Positions 1 to 7,759 of a stretch of DNA of 64,000 bases are shown here, in pieces. The number at the start of each line of letters is the position of its first letter. Position 1 is the first letter of the stretch. This DNA is from Serratia silvae. GTDB taxonomy: Bacteria > Pseudomonadota > Gammaproteobacteria > Enterobacterales > Enterobacteriaceae. A model generated the notes under the pieces. That model saw only the letters and a list, made by a program, of their open reading frames with translations, searched no databases and was not told the DNA's origin. Both the position numbers and the translations under genes were made by a program. The stretch lies in assembly GCF_023282985.1 (NCBI RefSeq), contig NZ_JAGQDC010000005.1, forward strand, positions 124,001-188,000, written 5' to 3'.

Positions 1-111
1 AAGGAAGGATTAACCCTGAAAGCCTCGGCGCTGAAATTGGGTTATTTGACCGAGCAGCAGTTTGATGAATGGGTACGGCCAGAGGAGATGGTCGGCAGCA
101 TGAAGAAATAA
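1..111 (+). CDS. fumC: Fumarate hydratase class II, C-terminal end (partial)
   Basis: The frame that starts at base 1 is open for 36 codons and stops at 109-111. It reads as the C-terminus of class II fumarase, with the conserved ending [20 protein letters not shown]. FumC is the cytoplasmic, oxygen-stable fumarase that interconverts fumarate and malate in the TCA cycle. The rest of the gene lies outside the window. In E. coli fumC also sits close to tus, as here (tus at 3489). Aspartase has a related fold, but the [11 protein letters not shown] ending fits FumC. Confidence 0.85.
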   Translation, partial: KEGLTLKASALKLGYLTEQQFDEWVRPEEMVGSMKK

Positions 112-121
112 GAACAAGATA

Positions 122-151
122 ATCTCAGGCGTACCAAGCTGCGCCTGAGAT
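122..151 (+). terminator. Hairpin after fumC
   Basis: Perfect 10-bp inverted repeat (ATCTCAGGCG / CGCCTGAGAT) with a 10-nt loop, starting 11 nt after the fumC stop. There is no T-run behind it, so it may act as an RNA 3' end stabiliser or a weak terminator. Confidence 0.5.
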
Positions 152-296
152 CTGGCTCCGAAGTAAGAAGATCTGAAAGATGCCAAGGCCGAGGAGACCA
201 GTTGTTGACATAAATATCACACAGTGGATGTATATCGTACAGCCCGCTTAATGCTAACCTCATGTTCTCAGAGATTTTATTCGAAACGAGTAACCC

Positions 297-986
297 ATGT
301 CCCGAACTCAACGTCTGCTCGATCTGATGCAGATCCTGCGCCGCCATCGTTACCCGGTCGCCGGGCATTCCCTGGCCGAAGAGCTTGGGATCAGCATGCG
401 CACCTTATACCGCGATATCGCCACCTTGCAGCAGCAGGGGGCGGATATTGTTGGTGAAGTGGGTATCGGATATGTATTACGGCCGGGATTTATGCTGCCG
501 CCGCTGATGTTCTCGCAAATTGAGATCGAAGCGCTGGTTCTGGGGATGCGCTGGGTTGAACGCCGGGGTGACAGCCAGCTTGCCGGTGCGGCGACCAATG
601 CGTTAGCAAAAATTGCTGCCGTGTTGCCTGCGGAACTGCGTGAAGAGCTGGATGCCAATACGCTGCTGATCGGCCCGGTGCCTACCGCCTATGTGGCGGA
701 TGAGACCCTGGTGACGATCCGTGAAGCCATCCGTCTGGAGCGTAAAATCAAGGTGGAGTATCGGGATTATGCCGGTAATGGCAGCGAGCGTATCTTGTGG
801 CCGTTTGCCATGGGCTATTTTGAACAGGTGCAGATCCTGATGGCCTGGTGTGAACTGCGGGGATCAATCCGCCATTTCCGCCTAGACCGTATTGGCAGGT
901 TAACGCCATTGGAGCACCGTTACCCGCGCGGCCGCCGGGCATTGATGAAGCTGTGGCGGGAAAGTGAGGGCATCTCTGCGCAATGA
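297..986 (+). CDS. YafY-type HTH / WYL-domain transcriptional regulator
   Basis: A 229-residue protein. Residues about 5-55 form a DeoR/HTH_11-type winged helix (SLAEELGISMRTLYRDI). Residues about 135-205 match a WYL domain (IKVEYRDY, then ILWPFAMGYFE and HFRLDRIG). The family senses small ligands or nucleic acids through the WYL domain and is mostly repressive. The gene is followed after 82 nt by a VOC-family gene on the same strand, so the two may be co-transcribed; pairs of a YafY-type regulator with a VOC or small-molecule-binding protein are common. The start ATG at 297 gives the full N-terminal helix. The ligand and targets cannot be read from the sequence. Confidence 0.85.
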   Translation: MSRTQRLLDLMQILRRHRYPVAGHSLAEELGISMRTLYRDIATLQQQGADIVGEVGIGYVLRPGFMLPPLMFSQIEIEALVLGMRWVERRGDSQLAGAATNALAKIAAVLPAELREELDANTLLIGPVPTAYVADETLVTIREAIRLERKIKVEYRDYAGNGSERILWPFAMGYFEQVQILMAWCELRGSIRHFRLDRIGRLTPLEHRYPRGRRALMKLWRESEGISAQ

Positions 987-987
987 T

Positions 988-1012
988 CCTACTGCCATAA
1001 ACTGACAGTAGG
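988..1012 (+). repeat. Short inverted repeat after the WYL regulator
   Basis: CCTACTG (988-994) and CAGTAGG (1006-1012) form a perfect 7-bp stem with an 11-nt loop just after the stop codon. It has no T-run. It could be a weak terminator or a binding dyad. Confidence 0.35.
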
Positions 1013-1025
1013 GTGCACTAGAGTG

Positions 1026-1067
1026 ACGTTATCAGGAGCCAGCCGGTTCCCATCCAGAGGATAACGT
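1026..1067 (+). promoter_or_regulatory. Dyad overlapping the VOC gene ribosome binding site
   Basis: ACGTTATC (1026-1033) is the exact complement of GATAACGT (1060-1067). The second arm lies immediately before the ATG at 1069 and next to the AGAGG Shine-Dalgarno sequence. In RNA the stem would lie across the initiation region; in DNA it is an 8-bp operator-like dyad. Confidence 0.35.
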
Positions 1068-1068
1068 T

Positions 1069-1440
1069 ATGACCACTCCAAGCATGACCATGATTTATGT
1101 CGATAGCCCAGAAAAAAGCGCCGAATTTTATCGCCAATTGTTGGGTGCCGAACCTGTCGAGCAGTCTCCCACCTTCGCATTATTTATCTTGAACAATGGT
1201 TTCAAGCTGGGAATGTGGTCGAAACATACCGTGGAGCCTGCGCCGACGGTGATCGGCGGCGGTACAGAAATCTGCTTCATATGCGAACAACCGCAACAGG
1301 TTGATGCGCTCTATCAACAGTGGCGGGAAAAGGGATTAACCATGGTGCAATCTCCGGTCGAACTGGATTTCGGCTACACCTTTGTTGCCACCGATCTCGA
1401 TGGCCACCGGCTGCGTGTTTACAAGCTTAACGACGAATAG
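1069..1440 (+). CDS. VOC-family (glyoxalase / bleomycin-resistance fold) protein
   Basis: A 123-residue protein with the two beta-alpha-beta-beta-beta modules of the vicinal oxygen chelate superfamily. The first module opens with MTMIYVDSPEKSAEFYRQLL; the second ends with the family signature YTFVATDLDGHRLRVYKL. Members include metal-dependent lyases and dioxygenases as well as metal-free drug-binding proteins. The sequence does not show which type this is. It follows the WYL regulator at 297-986, which probably controls it. AGAGG 7-8 nt upstream of the ATG supports the start. Confidence 0.8.
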   Translation: MTTPSMTMIYVDSPEKSAEFYRQLLGAEPVEQSPTFALFILNNGFKLGMWSKHTVEPAPTVIGGGTEICFICEQPQQVDALYQQWREKGLTMVQSPVELDFGYTFVATDLDGHRLRVYKLNDE

Positions 1441-1576
1441 CCTGCCTGCCGCTCGATAATCAATGGATTAAATTGGGGCTCAATACTCAATGTAAGGGCG
1501 CTACATTGCGCCCCTGCAAATTCAGCAACCATTGCCACTTTGTCATCACTAACCTGATGGTAAAGCAAATTCTCCT

Positions 1577-2317
1577 TTACCAGACGCCAGCCGTGGAGCC
1601 ACCGTCCACAGTAGCGACCGTACCCGTAACAAAATTGGCGTCGGTTAAGTACAGCACCGCATCGACGATATCCTGTGGTTGACCAATGCGGCCAGTGGGT
1701 GCCAACTGATTGAGAAACGCCAGACTTTGTTCATCTGACTCATGTAATGGTGTGGCAATAATGCCGGGTGCAACGGCATTGACCATCACGTTATGCGGCG
1801 CCAACTCAAGCGCAAGCCCTCGCACAGCGTGGTTTAATCCACCTTTAATAAGCACAGGCAATAAGGCCGGTATCTTATTATTAGGCTGCATCGCGATCGA
1901 CGCTGTAATGGCGATGATATGACCTGACTCATGTTGTGCCATATGTCGAGCTGCGGCCTGTGCAGGGTAGAAAAAACCCTTGAGATTGGTATCCACCATT
2001 GCTTCTACGTCTTGTGCCGTATATTCAGTTATGGGTTTCGCAATAAATATACCCGCATTATTTACTAAAATATCTATCTGACCAAACTGCTGCACTGCCA
2101 GTGCGAACAGGTGGTCTGCCGTTGCGGGCATAGCGATATCCCCTGGTACTAATAATAGGTTTACAGGATTGCCAAGCTGGTCAGCAGCCGCTTGTAAACG
2201 CTCCAGTGAACGGGCATTAGCCACCACATTATAGCCACGAGCCAGATAAGCCTCCGCGATGGCGAAACCCAGACCACTCGATGCGCCAGTAACAATAGCC
2301 GTTTTAGTTCTGTTCAT
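1577..2317 (-). CDS. SDR-family oxidoreductase lacking the catalytic tyrosine
   Basis: A 246-residue short-chain dehydrogenase/reductase. It has the nucleotide motif TGASSGLG (residues 10-17), NNAG (86-89), Asn111 (NLKG) and the C-terminal GTVATVDGG. The usual YxxxK is altered: Lys158 is kept in VLIKGGLNH, but the position four residues before it is Pro154 instead of Tyr, and no tyrosine is nearby (ITASIAMQPNNKIP before it). Proton transfer must therefore differ, or the protein binds rather than reduces. The gene is divergent from the LysR regulator at 2441 with 123 nt between them, the usual layout of a LysR-controlled target. The substrate is unknown. Confidence 0.85.
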   Translation of the reverse strand: MNRTKTAIVTGASSGLGFAIAEAYLARGYNVVANARSLERLQAAADQLGNPVNLLLVPGDIAMPATADHLFALAVQQFGQIDILVNNAGIFIAKPITEYTAQDVEAMVDTNLKGFFYPAQAAARHMAQHESGHIIAITASIAMQPNNKIPALLPVLIKGGLNHAVRGLALELAPHNVMVNAVAPGIIATPLHESDEQSLAFLNQLAPTGRIGQPQDIVDAVLYLTDANFVTGTVATVDGGSTAGVW

Positions 2318-2440
2318 TATGTGTCCTCAACAGGGCAACTATTTGCCGTGCATTAACGCTAATACATGCTAATAAATTGAAAAATAGGCTAAAAAGAACT
2401 TTAATTTATACATGATGTAATTATTCGACCTGGAGTTGTC

Positions 2441-3343
2441 ATGTCGCGCTATTTTGATGATGTACAAATGGGCAGTATCGAACTGTTCTGCCTGGCGGTG
2501 GAAACCGGCAGCTTTACTGCCGCGGCTAGCGCCGCAGGGGTGACACCTGCCGCGGTCAGTCGCTCTGTTGCCAGACTGGAGAAACGCTTACAGGCCAAGC
2601 TGTTTATCAGGACTACGCGGAGTATGCGCACAACAGACACGGGTCAGAGTTATTATCTGGAATGCCGCAAGGCGCTGAGCCAATTGGTAGAGGCAGAGGC
2701 AAAGATCTCTGGTGAGCGGCAAATGCCAGTAGGCACCCTCAGTATCAGCGCGCCTACACTCTATGCGCACTATCGCCTGATACCACGACTGACGGAGTTC
2801 TGTTCCCGCTACCCGGATCTGACGATCAATCTGGAAGTGAGTAATCAAAATATCGACTTTTCCGAGGATAAGTTTGACGTAGCGATCCGGGGGAGTGAAC
2901 TGAACGACTCAGGTCTGGTGGCGCGCCGGTTAGAGGATGCAGAACTGATCGTAGTAGCCACACCTGCTTACTTGCTGCATCATTCGATACCGGTAGAGCC
3001 TGCAGACTTGGCACATCATGAATGTATTCAGTACGTACTACCCAGTAACGGAAGACAAATACCCTGGACGTTTATCGAGCATGATAAGGTCATTAAAGTG
3101 GAAACTACCGGTCGATTCGTCTGCCGGGAAGATTTTCTTGCGACCCTGACACTGGTTAAAAACGGTGCCGGACTAATGCAGGTATACCGATTTGTTGTCG
3201 AGCAGGATCTACAGCGCGGAGAACTCATTGAGGTTTTACCGGCCTATGCTGGCACCTCACGGCCGTTTATTCTCATTTATCCCTATGCGCGCTATGTGCC
3301 GCTAAAAATCAGAAAATTGATAGATTTTCTGGCAGAGTTTTGA
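2441..3343 (+). CDS. LysR-family transcriptional regulator
   Basis: A 300-residue LysR-type regulator. The N-terminal winged HTH (residues about 10-65) contains TGSFTAAASAAGVTPAAVS, followed by the LysR substrate-binding domain (PVGTLSISAPTLYAHYRLIP and beyond). It resembles the subgroup of DhaR/YafC-like regulators that control SDR and quinone reductase genes. It is transcribed away from the SDR gene at 1577-2317 and very probably regulates it from the shared intergenic region. GGAG lies 6-9 nt upstream of the ATG at 2441. The inducer is unknown. Confidence 0.88.
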   Translation: MSRYFDDVQMGSIELFCLAVETGSFTAAASAAGVTPAAVSRSVARLEKRLQAKLFIRTTRSMRTTDTGQSYYLECRKALSQLVEAEAKISGERQMPVGTLSISAPTLYAHYRLIPRLTEFCSRYPDLTINLEVSNQNIDFSEDKFDVAIRGSELNDSGLVARRLEDAELIVVATPAYLLHHSIPVEPADLAHHECIQYVLPSNGRQIPWTFIEHDKVIKVETTGRFVCREDFLATLTLVKNGAGLMQVYRFVVEQDLQRGELIEVLPAYAGTSRPFILIYPYARYVPLKIRKLIDFLAEF

Positions 3344-3344
3344 A

Positions 3345-3488
3345 GTCAACCTAAGTAGCCGGCTGGATTTTCTTCAGCAAGCGCAAACGGATAAGATTGC
3401 CCTGTGGGTGACCTATCATCCCGACGAAATCGCGTTATATCCGGTTTTCCAGGATGGCATTCTTGAGCGGATACCTTGCAAGCGTTAG
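3345..3488 (+). pseudogene. C-terminal remnant of a radical-SAM-like protein
   Basis: Between the LysR stop and the tus stop, one plus frame is open for 47 codons, beginning in frame with no start codon of its own. It contains FLQQAQTDKIALWVTYHP, which resembles the conserved 'D-K/W-I-x-L-x-V-S/T-Y-H-P' stretch of peptide- or antibiotic-modifying radical SAM proteins, and then ends with LYPVFQDGILERIPCKR. It ends one base before the convergent tus stop. I read it as the tail of a lost gene. The family assignment rests on a short match and is tentative. Confidence 0.35.
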
Positions 3489-4424
3489 TTATTCCTCAAT
3501 ATCGGTATACAAATGCAGCCGTTTCACCAGCAGGCGCAGGGGTTTAGCCTCCGGCTTATATTTGTGTTTGACCGCCGTCACGTCGTAGTTAAGCAGTTCA
3601 CCAACTTTTGGCACCTGTGCGCCCATCTCTGGTTGGCACAGGGCAATCAGCGGCAGCGGGCAGGGGTGCTGTACCTGCTTTTGCTGCGGTTGATACCAGA
3701 CGCGTGCGATTGGCTGTACCTTCACTGGCCGTTTGATTTTCAGCATGGCGTTCTGCGGCAGGTGACTAACGTCGTCAATTTCGCGGCCCACCAACTCCGC
3801 CCACTGTTCGCGGTTGAAGGGCGAAACGGCGCGCCCGGCTTTCTGGCTTTTCTCCAGCTGTGCCAAAATATCGTCGCGTTTCACCCTCTTGATGATGTGC
3901 TTGTTGGCCCAGCCAAAACGCACCGAATCCGGGTTGGTGAGTAGGGTAATGGAGCGATAGGCGCTGAGGGTAATTAAACCGTGCAGGTGGGTGTGCACAA
4001 AATCAAAACGTTGCTCGGGTGCCAGGCCAGACTCTACGGTAATGATCTGTTCCAGTTCCGCCTTCAGCCGGTTGATCAGGGCGATCTGCTGTTGTAGCGC
4101 CAGATAATCGGTTCGTTCGGTCTCTAGGCAAATGACACCGGGCAATCTTACTGCCGCCTTACTGCTGATATGCTGGCGGTTGTGGTGGATAAATAGCCGT
4201 TGGTAGTGCTCCAGGGCTAAATCACGCGCGGCCTGGCCCACATGCTGTTCCACGCTGATCTGTTCAATGGCGGTATGTTCTTTGCCTTTCTCGATTTCTG
4301 GCAGGCTGAACACTCGTGCTGCCAGCAACCGCAATGGCAGGATTTGCTGGTGGAGTTGTGCCAGCGCCTGTTCCAGTTCGCTAAAACGCGCATTCATTCT
4401 GCCGATCAGGCTGTACTTATCCAT
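3489..4424 (-). CDS. tus: DNA replication terminus site-binding protein Tus
   Basis: A 311-residue homologue of E. coli Tus (309 residues). Shared blocks include SSKAAVRLPGV, RFGWANKHIIK, LPQNAMLKIKRPVKVQPIAR and VGELLNYD. Tus binds Ter sites as a monomer and blocks replication forks from one side. The start is set at 4424 (MDKYSLIGRMN, aligning with E. coli MARYDLVDRLN): GAGG lies 5 nt upstream of this ATG. In-frame ATG 4427 and GTG 4430 precede it. A Ter site sits 13 nt upstream of the start, as at E. coli TerB, where Tus binding represses its own gene. Confidence 0.95.
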   Translation of the reverse strand: MDKYSLIGRMNARFSELEQALAQLHQQILPLRLLAARVFSLPEIEKGKEHTAIEQISVEQHVGQAARDLALEHYQRLFIHHNRQHISSKAAVRLPGVICLETERTDYLALQQQIALINRLKAELEQIITVESGLAPEQRFDFVHTHLHGLITLSAYRSITLLTNPDSVRFGWANKHIIKRVKRDDILAQLEKSQKAGRAVSPFNREQWAELVGREIDDVSHLPQNAMLKIKRPVKVQPIARVWYQPQQKQVQHPCPLPLIALCQPEMGAQVPKVGELLNYDVTAVKHKYKPEAKPLRLLVKRLHLYTDIEE

Positions 4425-4436
4425 CATCACCTCGCA

Positions 4437-4455
4437 TTTTAGTTACAACATACAT
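4437..4455 (-). promoter_or_regulatory. Ter: Ter replication-arrest site
   Basis: On the minus strand the sequence reads GTATGTTGTAACTAAA, a complete match to the E. coli TerB core, including the G that pairs with the flipping C6. Its 5' (non-permissive) end faces the high coordinates. Forks moving left, from the dif side, should be blocked, and forks moving right toward dif should pass. It overlaps the expected tus promoter. Confidence 0.93.
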
Positions 4456-4798
4456 TTTAAGGCAAGGTAACTGGGGTGGCAACTTCAGCCTCATCGCAAT
4501 CATAAACAACGAGTAGTTAACGCTTAACAGGCAAAATAGGGCAATTGTCCGGCCAGAAATACGAGGCAATTTGGTTCTCGTGGAGAAAGATACTCATCGC
4601 TGATTTTCGAGAGTTCGAACGTGACTGATTTCCTGTAAATTCAGGGCGCGTAACGTTATTACGCGAACCATTTACATGCTAAATATAAATTCCCTTTATA
4701 CTTCTGCCGGGGTAGGCTCCAGGAATACGTAACAAAAGCTGGCAATAGTAAAATTTAGTCCGGTTAGGGATTAAAGCCATAATAAACATGGCGTAATT
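4456..4798. other. Intergenic region, no gene seen
   Basis: About 340 nt between the Ter site and the DUF2931 fragment. No convincing reading frame is seen. It contains a short dyad, CGCGTAA and TTACGCG around 4650-4665, but no clear promoter that would serve the fragment downstream. Confidence 0.5.
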
Positions 4799-5152
4799 CT
4801 TTTTTGCTGGGACTCCGTGATTGATAAAAGAGTGTATGAAACTCGCCTGACCTTATCTGACGCTGATGTGGAGAAAATGCGCAAACCCAGCGTGTATAAG
4901 GATTATCATGGAAATACCGGGTATTACGACAACATACAAATTGGTCTGGCTCCGGGAGGTAAGGTTGCAGTCTGGCTGCGAGGTATCGGTAATCAGCCTA
5001 ATTATCGTGTGACGCCATCAGTCTTAAAGATCGTGTCCGGGGATAAATTAGAGCTTTGTAAAGGGATAACCAAGAGCGATTTTTCTTATGGATATGACAA
5101 AGACATCATGGATTTTATTAAGGGGAAGGCGTATCCGTATGGCAATTGGTAG
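4799..5152 (+). pseudogene. Orphan C-terminal fragment of a DUF2931 gene
   Basis: The frame encodes ILFCWDSVIDKRVYETRLTL through to FIKGKAYPYGNW, the C-terminal two thirds of a DUF2931 protein. There is no lipoprotein signal or start codon in the homologous part; a GTG at 4817 and an upstream stop at 4772 flank it. It is close to the second half of the gene at 47259-47907 (roughly 85-90 percent identical by eye), and the match begins abruptly at ATTCTTTTTTGCTGGGACTC. DUF2931 lipoproteins occur beside T6SS phospholipase effectors as probable immunity proteins. This copy keeps the segment lost in the 47-kb copy. Expression is doubtful. Confidence 0.75.
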
Positions 5153-5312
5153 CTTCGATAATTCAGTGAGTTCATGGTTAGGAAACTCACCGTATTTTTT
5201 GGCACCCGCCCCATGAGCTGATTTGATAGAAAGGCTGTAGGAAGTTGCGATAAGAACCCCGGGGAAAAGTTCTTTCCACCACTGCCGCCCCTTCCCGTAG
5301 TGGAAAGGGGGG

Positions 5313-6599
5313 TTAAATACGAGCGGCTTCCGGCAATTTCTTCAGATAATGGCCAACCAGCAGGGCCAACAGTAGCATCACGCTGATAAAGGTGACCACG
5401 CCGCCCCAGCCAAAGTTATGCCAAAACACGCCACCAAGCGTCCCAGCAACGCTGGAACCAACGTAATAGCAGAACAGATAGAGCGAAGAAGCCTGGCCTT
5501 TGGCCCGGCGTGCGCGGTGGCCAATCCAGCTACTGGCAACCGAATGGGCGGCAAAGAAGCCGGCAGTGAACAGCATCATGCCTATAAAGATTATCGCTAC
5601 CGGGGCCAAGGCGGTGATCAGTATCCCGATCAGCATAATTGCGATAGAAGCGATTAATACCGGGCCACGACCAAATCTGGAGGTCAGAGCACCCGCCTTG
5701 GGTGAACTGTAAGAGCCGGTGAGATATACCACCGACAGCAGGCCAACAATTGCCTGGCTAAGATGATAAGGATCGCTCAGAAGGCGGTAGCCGATGTAGT
5801 TGAACATCGTCACAAAGCTGCCCATCAGCAGGAAACCTTCGGCAAACAGTAGCGGTAACCCCTTGTCGTGCCAATGCAGCTTAAAGTTAATCAGCAGCGT
5901 CCTTGGCCGCAATGAACTGGCGCGGAAATGTTTGGAAGCAGGCAGAATGCGCCAGAACATGCAGGCCGCCGCCAGGGCGAATACCCCAATCACCGCCAGC
6001 GAGATCCTCCAGGAGAAGAAATCGGTAAGCACCCCGGTCACCAGGCGTCCGCTCATCCCACCGATCGAGTTGCCGCTGATATACAGGCCCATAGAAAAGG
6101 CCACGAAGCTCGGGTGGATCTCTTCGCTCAGATAGGTCATACCGACTGCCGCAACCCCGCTCAGCGAAAGCCCAATCAGCGCCCGCATCAGCAAGATGCC
6201 GTGCCAACTGGTCATAAAGGCACAGATCAGCGTACAGACCGCCGCTAACAGCAGGGCCACTACCATCACAGACTTGCGGCCAATCGCATCTGACAGCGGG
6301 CCGGTAAACATCAGGCCTATGGCCAACAACCCAGTGGAGAAGGAGAGAGAGAGGCTACTCTCAGCAGGTGAGATGCCAAAATCTCGCGAAAGCACCGGCA
6401 AGATCGGTTGTACGCAGTACAACAACGCAAAGGTCGCCAGCCCGGCAGAGAACAGCGCCAAGGTTACGCGCATAAACTGCGGGGTACCGCGTTCGATGTA
6501 GGGGAGTTTATTCAGCGTGGTGCGTTTGGTTGTTGGAGCACTGTCAGGGGCAGGCAGCGTTTTTGGCATACTAGCCGCAGAACGCGAAGCGGTTGTCAC
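5313..6599 (-). CDS. ynfM: MFS transporter YnfM
   Basis: A 428-residue major facilitator with 12 predicted membrane segments after a hydrophilic N-terminus of about 40 residues. The loop 2-3 signature is GPLSDAIGRKSVMV. It resembles E. coli YnfM (arabinose-efflux/multidrug type). The order ynfM / ynfL / mlc / bioD2 / clcB is the same as in E. coli, which supports orthology. The start is GTG at 6599, with AAGGA 6-7 nt upstream. It is divergent from the LysR gene ynfL at 6714, its likely regulator. The substrate is not established. Confidence 0.88.
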   Translation of the reverse strand: MTTASRSAASMPKTLPAPDSAPTTKRTTLNKLPYIERGTPQFMRVTLALFSAGLATFALLYCVQPILPVLSRDFGISPAESSLSLSFSTGLLAIGLMFTGPLSDAIGRKSVMVVALLLAAVCTLICAFMTSWHGILLMRALIGLSLSGVAAVGMTYLSEEIHPSFVAFSMGLYISGNSIGGMSGRLVTGVLTDFFSWRISLAVIGVFALAAACMFWRILPASKHFRASSLRPRTLLINFKLHWHDKGLPLLFAEGFLLMGSFVTMFNYIGYRLLSDPYHLSQAIVGLLSVVYLTGSYSSPKAGALTSRFGRGPVLIASIAIMLIGILITALAPVAIIFIGMMLFTAGFFAAHSVASSWIGHRARRAKGQASSLYLFCYYVGSSVAGTLGGVFWHNFGWGGVVTFISVMLLLALLVGHYLKKLPEAARI

Positions 6600-6713
6600 A
6601 ACTGTTCCTTACCGGGTTCGGGAGATGAAAAACAGGTCTTGAGTCACAAAATCATAGGGAGCGGCCAGTTTTTTGTCTAATATATTAATCATCCTAATTA
6701 AGATGTTTAAAGT

Positions 6714-7616
6714 ATGAATATCGAGCTCAGACATTTGCGCTACTTTGTGGCCGTCGCCGAAGAACTGCATTTTGGCCGGGCAGCAGAACGGCTACGGATT
6801 TCCCAGCCCCCTCTTAGCCAACAGATCCAGGCGTTGGAGGATATGGTGGGTGCGCGTTTGCTGGCGCGTAATAATCGTAACGTCAGCCTGACTCAGGCGG
6901 GGGAGATGTTCTTAAAAGAAGCCTATCAGGTGCTTGCCCAGGTCAACCGGGCAGCAGAGAAGGCGGCGCGCCTTGAGCGGGGCGAACTGGGTGAACTGAC
7001 GATTGGCTTTACCTCTTCGGCTCCGTTTATCAGCGTAGTTTCCCGTAGTTTGCGAGCCTTTCGCCAGTTATCACCGGATGTGCATATCAAAATGCGAGAG
7101 GTCAACACCAAGCAACAGCTTGAGCCGCTGCTCAACGGTGACCTGGATCTGGGGGTGATGCGTAATACCCGCTTGCCGGACGCGCTGCAACATCAGCTGT
7201 TATTACGCGAACCTTTGCTTGCCGTGGTGCCCAATGGTCATCCGTTAACCCAAAAGGCACCAGGCACGTTGCATTTCAGTGATTTGGCACTGGAACCCTT
7301 TGTGTTCTTTTCCCGTGAAGTGGGCACCGCGCTGTACGACGAAATCCTGGCATTGTTGGCCAATGCCGGGATCGCCCCTTACATTACGCAGGAAGTTGGG
7401 GAAGCGATGACCATTATCGGTCTGGTTGCGGCCGGGCTGGGGATTTCCATTTTGCCGATGTCCTTTGGCCGGGTGAAAATTGACGGGGTGACTTATCTCC
7501 CTTTAGCCGAGCCTGAGGCGATGACCGAGGTCTGGTTGGTGCATCATCGTAGCAGGCCGTTAACGGCAGCGGCCAGGGCGTTGATGGCGCTGATGCTCGA
7601 CTCCAAAGCTGTGTAA
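6714..7616 (+). CDS. ynfL: LysR-family regulator YnfL
   Basis: A 300-residue LysR protein with the N-terminus MNIELRHLRYFVAVAEELHFGRAAERLRISQ and the HTH segment PPLSQQIQALE, of the BenM/CatR-like subgroup. A substrate-binding domain follows from about residue 90 (GELTIGFTSSAPF). It is divergent from ynfM with a 114-nt AT-rich intergenic region that should hold both promoters and the operator. Position and family match E. coli YnfL. The effector is unknown. Confidence 0.88.
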   Translation: MNIELRHLRYFVAVAEELHFGRAAERLRISQPPLSQQIQALEDMVGARLLARNNRNVSLTQAGEMFLKEAYQVLAQVNRAAEKAARLERGELGELTIGFTSSAPFISVVSRSLRAFRQLSPDVHIKMREVNTKQQLEPLLNGDLDLGVMRNTRLPDALQHQLLLREPLLAVVPNGHPLTQKAPGTLHFSDLALEPFVFFSREVGTALYDEILALLANAGIAPYITQEVGEAMTIIGLVAAGLGISILPMSFGRVKIDGVTYLPLAEPEAMTEVWLVHHRSRPLTAAARALMALMLDSKAV

Positions 7617-7759
7617 ATAAGAAACGTTTTGAGCGGAAAGCTTGGTGAATTTGTGCTGTTAATCACATAACGAATCAAATAGTTGACGCTGTATTCCAAA
7701 AGCCCCACCATAGCTTCTAATCTTTATTTAGAAGCGCGAAAAATAGCAGGAGCGGGTGT

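Noticed and set aside
4605-4625. GAGTTCGAACG as a tRNA T-loop and possible attachment site
   Set aside because: No acceptor stem, anticodon arm or CCA end fits around it. No tRNA gene was found in the window.
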